A DNA stretch of 26,834 bases from contig JALRFN010000403.1 of NCBI GenBank assembly GCA_023268425.1, forward strand, positions 1 through 26,834, in the 5' to 3' direction. The notes under the pieces were generated by a model, which saw nothing but the letters and a program-made list of their open reading frames with translations, did no database searches and was not told the origin of the DNA. This document shows positions 22,198-26,834 of this stretch, piece after piece. Both the position numbers and the translations under genes were made by a program. Source of the stretch: Burkholderiaceae bacterium. GTDB taxonomy: Bacteria > Pseudomonadota > Gammaproteobacteria > Burkholderiales > Burkholderiaceae_C. The stretch's first letter is position 1. Each line of letters begins with the position of its first letter.

Positions 22198-24253
22198 ACG
22201 CCGCCACTTTTTCCACCTCGACGGCGCAGTCGTAAAACACTGGCGCGCGACCCAGATCGGTCAGCTCGCTGGCCGAGGTCAATTCGTTGACGTTGGTGCC
22301 GTTCAAGCCCAGCTTGCGCCACCAGATGCTCAAGCCCACCACGACGCCCGAGCGCGCGCGCGCGCCCACTTCGGCCACACAGCGGTAACGCCCTCGGTCG
22401 TTGAACACCTCGACCACGTCACCACTGGCAATGCCGCGTGGCGCCGCGTCGTCGGGGTGCATCTCCAGCAGCGGTCGTTCTTCCATGGCCTGCAGGCTGT
22501 CGACGTTGACGAAGCTGGAATTCAAAAAATTGCGCGCCGGTGGCGAGATCATGGCCAGCGGGTGTCGCTCGTTGGGAGGGTCGATGTTGGCAATGACTTG
22601 CGGCAAGGGCTCCAAGCCTTGCTGCGCCAAGCGCTCGCTGAACATTTCGCACTTGCCCGAGGGTGTCGGGAAGCCCCCGTGCGCGAACGGGGCGTCGGGC
22701 ACGGGCAATGAGACAAAACCTTGCTGCAACAACAAGTCAAACGGCACGTCGGCGTGGGCAAAGGCTTGGCGGCACAGGTCTTGATCGCTGTCTTGGAAGC
22801 CGGGTTCGCCAAAGCCCAAGCGCTTGGCCAACTGGCGAAAAATCTCGGTGTTGGGCTTGGCCTCACCCATGGGCTCAACGGCGGGCCGGTTCAACAACAC
22901 ATCGGTGTGGCCATAGCTGGCGTGGATGTCCCAGTGTTCCAGCTGTTGGGTGGCCGGCAAGACGTAGTCGGCATGGTCTGCCGTGTCGGTCATGAAGTGT
23001 TCCAAGACCACGGTGAACAAGTCCTCGCGTTTGAAGCCTTGCACCACGCGACGCGAGTCCGGCGCAATCGCGACGGGGTTGCTGTTGAAGACCACCAGGG
23101 CTTCAAGCCTGGGGCCGAAGTCGGCGCTGGCCTCGCGCAGCAAGTCGTGGCCAATGGTGGTCATGTTGACGATGCGATTGGGCCGCCCCGCCAAGCCCTT
23201 GGTGCGCAACTCGGGCTGCTCCAAAGCCGCCATCTGCTTGGGGAAACGCCCACTGTTGGACAGCAATGCGCCGCCGCCGACGTGCCGCCACGCGCCGGTG
23301 ACCGCTGGAATGCACAAAATCGCGCGCACCGCGTTGGCCCCACCTTTAACGCGCTGCACACCGTAGTTGACACGAATCGCCGCTGGCTGGGTGGTGGCCA
23401 CATCACGGGCCAGCGACCGCACTTGGGCCTCGCTGATGCCGCAGTAGGCCGCCACACGCTCAGCAGGCCAAGCCATCACCCGCTCGCGCAGCGCCGACCA
23501 ACCCAGGGTGTGCTGCGCGACGTAGGCGTTGTCCACCCAGCCGTTGATCACACACTCGTGCAAGACCCCAAAGGCCAGGGCCGCATCGGTGCCGGGTCGG
23601 ATGGCCAAGTGTTCGTGGCACTTTTCGGCCGTCTCGGTGCGACGCGGGTCAATGCAAATCAATTTCGCCCCGTCGCGCTTGGCTTGTTGGGCGATGCGCC
23701 AAAAGTGCAGGCTGCTGGTGATGGCGTTGCTGCCCCAAATCACAATGACCTTGGACTGTGCAAAGGTCTGCACCGGCATGCCGACGGTGGCGCCCAAGGT
23801 GTAGGTCAAGGCCGTGGCGCCAGCCGAAGCACAAATGGTCGCGTCCAACTGCGAGGCGCCCAAACGGTTGAAAAAGCGTGTGCACAAGCTACCGCCTTGC
23901 ACCAGGCCCATGGTCCCCGCGTAGTGATAGGGCAGGATGGCGCGCGGGTCGCGTTGCGCAATGGCGTGCAGGCGTTGGGCGATGTCGTCCAACGCCTCGT
24001 CCCAAGAGACCCGCTGGAACTGCCCACTGCCTTTCGGGCCCACGCGCTTGAGCGGGTACAACACGCGATCGCGGTGGTAGAGCCGCTGGTCGTAGCGCGC
24101 GACCTTGGTGCACAAGACGCCGTCGGTCATCGGGTGAGCTGGGTTGCCCGCCACCTTGACCACACGGCCATCACGCACCGTGCTCAACAAGGAACAGGTG
24201 TCTGGGCAATCGTGCGGACAGGCGCCGGTGACAGTGGTTTCGCTGGAGGCCAT
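22196..24253 (-). CDS. Molybdopterin-dependent oxidoreductase
   Basis: A 685-residue protein of the DMSO reductase/formate dehydrogenase-like family carrying bis-MGD molybdenum and one [4Fe-4S] cluster. The cluster ligands are C12, C16, C20 and C48 in GACPHDCPDTCSLL and DGVLCTKVARY. The central domains have SKVIVIWGSNAITSSLHFWR (cofactor site) and DGAKLICIDPRRTETAEKC. The C-terminal MopB-type domain has MISPPARNFLNSSF and ERPLLEMHPDDAAPRGI. No twin-arginine signal is seen, so it is probably cytoplasmic. There is no adjacent electron-transfer subunit gene. The stop lies inside the repeat copy. ATG 24253 begins MASSETTV after an AGAGAA site; the frame is open to 24301 but that part looks non-coding. 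The substrate is unknown. Confidence 0.87.
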   Translation of the reverse strand: MASSETTVTGACPHDCPDTCSLLSTVRDGRVVKVAGNPAHPMTDGVLCTKVARYDQRLYHRDRVLYPLKRVGPKGSGQFQRVSWDEALDDIAQRLHAIAQRDPRAILPYHYAGTMGLVQGGSLCTRFFNRLGASQLDATICASAGATALTYTLGATVGMPVQTFAQSKVIVIWGSNAITSSLHFWRIAQQAKRDGAKLICIDPRRTETAEKCHEHLAIRPGTDAALAFGVLHECVINGWVDNAYVAQHTLGWSALRERVMAWPAERVAAYCGISEAQVRSLARDVATTQPAAIRVNYGVQRVKGGANAVRAILCIPAVTGAWRHVGGGALLSNSGRFPKQMAALEQPELRTKGLAGRPNRIVNMTTIGHDLLREASADFGPRLEALVVFNSNPVAIAPDSRRVVQGFKREDLFTVVLEHFMTDTADHADYVLPATQQLEHWDIHASYGHTDVLLNRPAVEPMGEAKPNTEIFRQLAKRLGFGEPGFQDSDQDLCRQAFAHADVPFDLLLQQGFVSLPVPDAPFAHGGFPTPSGKCEMFSERLAQQGLEPLPQVIANIDPPNERHPLAMISPPARNFLNSSFVNVDSLQAMEERPLLEMHPDDAAPRGIASGDVVEVFNDRGRYRCVAEVGARARSGVVVGLSIWWRKLGLNGTNVNELTSASELTDLGRAPVFYDCAVEVEKVAA

Positions 24254-24366
24254 GGCGTTCTCTGGGTTTTCAAACACAAGCGGCAGTGTCCAACAAATCA
24301 CGCCACAATGGCATCACCCAACCGACACGGCCCAACAACAGCCCAGGCCTTCTTGCGGAGCACGAT

Positions 24367-25560
24367 ATGCACATCCTCGACGAAATCACCCAAGACCACG
24401 ACGCACTGACCACCATTCGACGCGACATCCACGCCCACCCCGAGCTGTGCTTCCACGAGGAGCGCACGGCCGACGTGGTCGAAGCCGAATTGAAGCGCTT
24501 GGGATTGGAGACCCATCGCGGCTTGGGCACCACGGGTGTGGTCGGCGTCATCCGTGGCGCGCAAGGGCCTGGGCGCAGCATTGGCTTGCGCGCCGACATG
24601 GACGCGCTGCCCATGCAAGAGCTCAACACCTTCGCCCACGCCAGCCAGCACGCGGGCAAGATGCACGCCTGCGGCCACGACGGACACACCGCCATGTTGC
24701 TGGGTGCGGCGCGCCACTTGGCCAAGCACCGCGACTTCGCCGGCACGGTGGTCTTGATCTTTCAACCCGCCGAAGAAGGCGGTGGCGGCGCGCGCGAGAT
24801 GATCAAAGACGGCTTGCTGGAGCGTTTCCCCATGGACGCGGTGTTCGCCATCCACAACTGGCCTGGCTTGCCGGTAGGCAGCTTGGCGGTGAGCAGCGGG
24901 CCAGTCATGGCCTCCAGCAATGACTTTCACATCAATGTGCAAGGCAAAGGGGCGCACGCGGCCATGCCGCATTTGGGTCTGGACCCGGTGCCGGTGGCCT
25001 GTCAAATCGTGCAGGCCTTTCAAACCATCATCACGCGCAACCTGCACCCCAACAACACGGCAGTGATTTCGGTGACGCAAATCAACGCGGGCACCACCAC
25101 CAATGTCATCCCCAACAGCTGCGAGATGGCCGGTACGGTGCGCACCTTCACCTTGGAGGTCTTGGACCAAATCGAGCAACGCATGCGCGAGGTGGTGGCG
25201 CAGATCAGCGCCGCCTTTGGCCTGACCGCGAGCTTTGAATTCAACCGCAACTACCCGCCCACCATCAACCACGCGGCCGAGGCCGCTTTTGTGCGCGAGG
25301 TCGCTTGCGAGGTCTTTGGCGCCGACGCCGTACCAGAGCAAGTGCCCTCCAGCGGCGCCGAAGACTTCAGCTTTTTGTTGATGCAAAAACCCGGTGCCTA
25401 CCTGTTCTTGGGCAATGGCGACGGCGACCACCGCAGCCCTGGCCACGGCGGCGGGCCGTGCATGTTGCACAACCCCAGCTACGACTTCAACGACGCCTTG
25501 CTGCCTTTGGGCACGCAGTTTTGGGTGCGCTTGGTGCAGCGCTGGTTGACTCAGGCCTGA
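24367..25560 (+). CDS. M20-family amidohydrolase (hippurate hydrolase-like)
   Basis: A 397-residue metallo-amidohydrolase of the M20D type, cleaving an N-acyl amino acid or related amide. The metal site is built by HACGHDGHT (100-108) and PAEEGGGGA (residues 135-143, with E136/E137 as base and ligand), then by IHNWPGLPVG and the late SSGAEDFSFLL and GHGGGPCMLHNPSYDFND stretches. A lid domain with VQGKGAHAAMPHLGLDPV lies between. Length and motif order match hippurate hydrolase and indole-acetyl amidohydrolase relatives. ATG 24367 has GGAG 7 bases upstream; the frame is open earlier (24286) without a site. It diverges from the molybdopterin oxidoreductase across 113 bases in which I see no clear operator. 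Substrate unknown. Confidence 0.9.
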   Translation: MHILDEITQDHDALTTIRRDIHAHPELCFHEERTADVVEAELKRLGLETHRGLGTTGVVGVIRGAQGPGRSIGLRADMDALPMQELNTFAHASQHAGKMHACGHDGHTAMLLGAARHLAKHRDFAGTVVLIFQPAEEGGGGAREMIKDGLLERFPMDAVFAIHNWPGLPVGSLAVSSGPVMASSNDFHINVQGKGAHAAMPHLGLDPVPVACQIVQAFQTIITRNLHPNNTAVISVTQINAGTTTNVIPNSCEMAGTVRTFTLEVLDQIEQRMREVVAQISAAFGLTASFEFNRNYPPTINHAAEAAFVREVACEVFGADAVPEQVPSSGAEDFSFLLMQKPGAYLFLGNGDGDHRSPGHGGGPCMLHNPSYDFNDALLPLGTQFWVRLVQRWLTQA

Positions 25561-25567
25561 AACCCAA

Positions 25568-25596
25568 GGCCTGAACAGCGCAGCGCTGCTCAGGCC
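25568..25596. terminator. Bidirectional hairpin between convergent genes
   Basis: GGCCTGAACAGCG (25568-25580) pairs with CGCTGCTCAGGCC (25584-25596) with one mismatch in 13, around a CAG loop. It spans the end of the ABC ATPase gene and its gap to the M20 gene. No run of T follows on either strand, so termination strength is uncertain. Confidence 0.5.
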
Positions 25597-26309
25597 GTCA
25601 GACGCAGAAACGCCGCTTCCACATCGGGCTCGGCGGTTTGCTGCAAGAGCGCGTCGGGCGCGCCATCAAAAATCACCCGTCCACGGTGCAAGACGATGAT
25701 GCGATCGGCCCAGCGCGCTTCCTCACTCAAATGCGTGGTCCACAAGGTGGATACCCCCATGTCCGCGCGCAGTTGCAAGACCAATTGCATGAGTTGTTGG
25801 CGCGAGGCGATGTCCAAGCCCACGGTGGCCTCGTCCATCAACACCAACTGGGGCTGGTGCAAGACCGCCCGCGCCAGCTCCACCTTGCGCCGGTTGCCAC
25901 CAGAAAGCGAACGCACCACCGCTTCACCTTGGTCAGCCAGCCCAACCGCCGTCAGACAAACCTGCGTGCGCTCGCGCAGCTCGGCGCTGGACATGCCGTG
26001 CAGGCGCCCGTGAAACGCCAAGTTGGCAGCCACGGACAAATCCAAATCCAAGGCCGTTTGCTGAAAGACCACACCGATTTGGGCCAAGGCCTGCGGCGCC
26101 TGTTGACGCATGTCCGCGCCCAACACTTGAATGCTGCCGGCGTCAGCGACAAACAAGCCGGTCAGCAGCTGCATCAAGGTCGACTTGCCCGCACCATTGG
26201 GCCCGAGCAAGGCAACGAATTCCCCCTCGCGCACGCCCAAGCTCACGCCATCCAACGCGGTTTTGTCGCCATACGACTTGCTCACTGATTCGACTTGCAA
26301 GGCCCACAT
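25590..26309 (-). CDS. ABC transporter ATPase, PQQ-dependent alcohol-dehydrogenase system type
   Basis: A 239-residue ABC ATPase. Walker A GPNGAGKST lies at about 36-44, the signature LSGG at 135-138 (LSGGNRRK), Walker B LVLMDE at 155-160, and the switch histidine at 193 (TTHLSEE). Walker B is followed by ATVGLD instead of the more common PTVGLD. The overall sequence, with the ATVGLDIASRQQ block, fits the group annotated as the ABC subunit of PQQ-dependent alcohol dehydrogenase systems (TIGR03864). The divergent beta-propeller gene belongs to the same system family, which supports the call. ATG 26309 has AAAGGA 9 bases upstream. The frame extends further to 26360 without support. No permease gene is in the window; it would have to lie to the right or be absent. 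Confidence 0.83.
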   Translation of the reverse strand: MWALQVESVSKSYGDKTALDGVSLGVREGEFVALLGPNGAGKSTLMQLLTGLFVADAGSIQVLGADMRQQAPQALAQIGVVFQQTALDLDLSVAANLAFHGRLHGMSSAELRERTQVCLTAVGLADQGEAVVRSLSGGNRRKVELARAVLHQPQLVLMDEATVGLDIASRQQLMQLVLQLRADMGVSTLWTTHLSEEARWADRIIVLHRGRVIFDGAPDALLQQTAEPDVEAAFLRLTA

Positions 26310-26406
26310 GCCGGCCATCCTTTCGCTGTTGCGGCCTCGAAACTGTAGACCGGTTTTCACGCAGGGTCTAGCGCGGCAGGCGCTTCAAGCGTGGCATTGC
26401 ATTTGC

Positions 26407-26412
26407 TATAAA
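26407..26412 (+). promoter_or_regulatory. Extended -10 promoter of the beta-propeller gene
   Basis: TATAAA (26407-26412) is preceded by TGC, giving an extended -10 element (TG-n-TATAAA). The -35 region (TTCAAG at 26384-26389) is weak, as is usual for this promoter type. GCATTGCA occurs on each side of the -10, at 26394-26401 and 26419-26426. Confidence 0.45.
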
Positions 26413-26452
26413 GATCGCGCATTGCAACACATCACATTAAAGGAGACCAACG

Positions 26453-26834
26453 ATGCGCCAACAGTTCGCCGCTCTGGCTTTGTGCTGGATCGCCGCCAGC
26501 GCACCCAGCCTGGCCCAAACGGTGTTCGTGTCCAGCGAGAACGACGACAGCATCAACGTGTTTGACGCCCAAGGCCAGCCGCTCAAGACCTTCGCCACCT
26601 GCTTGCGCCCGCGCCACTTGCAGCTCACACGCGACCAAAAACGCTTGCTGGTCTTGTGTGGCAACAGCAACTTGCTGGTCGAGCTTGACCCCAAAACAGG
26701 CCAAGTCTTGGACCAAACCCCGGTCGGCAACAGCCCCGAAATTTTCGCGCTCAGCCCTGACGAAGACACCGTCTACGTGTCCATCGAAGACGACTCGGTC
26801 ATGGCGGCCTACAGCCGCAGCAAAAAAGCCAAAC
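26453..26834 (+). CDS. PQQ-system beta-propeller protein (cut by the window end)
   Basis: The first 127 codons of a secreted YVTN-type beta-propeller protein. ATG 26453 has a strong AAAGGAGA site. A signal peptide (MRQQFAALALCWIAASAPSLAQ) leads into TVFVSSENDDSINVFDAQGQPLKTFATC, the first blade repeat. It is followed by LRPRHLQLTRDQKRLLVLCGN, then SNLLVELDPKTGQVLDQTPVGNSPEIFALSPDEDTVYVS, each blade ending in the family's typical small strand. This repeat style matches the PQQ-dependent catabolism beta-propeller family (TIGR03866). It would sit in the periplasm, probably with the ABC system encoded divergently. Reading is open to the last base of the window, so the C-terminus is not visible. 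Confidence 0.85.
   Translation, partial: MRQQFAALALCWIAASAPSLAQTVFVSSENDDSINVFDAQGQPLKTFATCLRPRHLQLTRDQKRLLVLCGNSNLLVELDPKTGQVLDQTPVGNSPEIFALSPDEDTVYVSIEDDSVMAAYSRSKKAK

Overview
The window reads as a chromosomal segment of a beta-proteobacterium, most likely Burkholderiales and probably Comamonadaceae. Reasons: moderately high GC, heavy use of TTG for leucine, tightly packed genes, and gene families typical of that group (acyl-CoA synthetase beside a branched-chain-type ABC binding protein, PHA phasin, argB next to slmA, a PQQ-associated ABC/beta-propeller pair). The taxonomic call is inference from style and content. I saw no rRNA, tRNA, CRISPR array or intact insertion sequence.

Layout, left to right. 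(1) 1-3356, plus strand: a fatty-acyl-CoA synthetase, a periplasmic binding protein split by an in-frame TAA, a strong intrinsic terminator, and a DUF167 gene. (2) 3427-10652, minus strand: a six-gene operon running TetR, carboxyltransferase, acyl-CoA dehydrogenase, biotin carboxylase/biotin carrier, second acyl-CoA dehydrogenase, hotdog thioesterase. The genes abut or overlap, and a 13-bp-arm dyad overlaps the predicted -35 of the TetR promoter. This resembles the enzyme logic of leucine (liu) or acyclic terpene (atu) catabolism: dehydrogenate, then carboxylate the enoyl-CoA. (3) 10866-13512, plus strand: a TetR regulator, a ferric-reductase-type membrane flavocytochrome with a 34-residue membrane peptide behind it, and a cupin. 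(4) 13513-13838: a gene-free stretch holding a roughly 240-bp inverted-repeat-bounded element. One end of it recurs at 22133-22197. (5) 13839-19147, minus strand: a second six-gene lipid operon (TetR, large FadE/DmdC-type acyl-CoA dehydrogenase, DUF2147, double-hotdog thioesterase, TIGR03084-like protein, enoyl-CoA hydratase). (6) 19296-20848, minus strand: argB and the nucleoid-occlusion factor slmA, overlapping or nearly so. (7) 21006-22134, plus strand: a PHA phasin with a clear promoter and an 18-bp dyad over its -10, then another TetR. (8) 22196-26834: a molybdopterin oxidoreductase (minus), an M20 amidohydrolase (plus), a PQQ-system-type ABC ATPase (minus), and the start of a PQQ-system beta-propeller protein (plus, cut by the window end).

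Together, regions 1, 2, 5 and 7 describe uptake and activation of organic acids, beta-oxidation-type and carboxylating degradation, CoA release and carbon storage, under several local TetR repressors. The least ordinary items are the carboxylase operon with its operator, the interrupted binding protein, the dispersed inverted-repeat element and the phasin operator.
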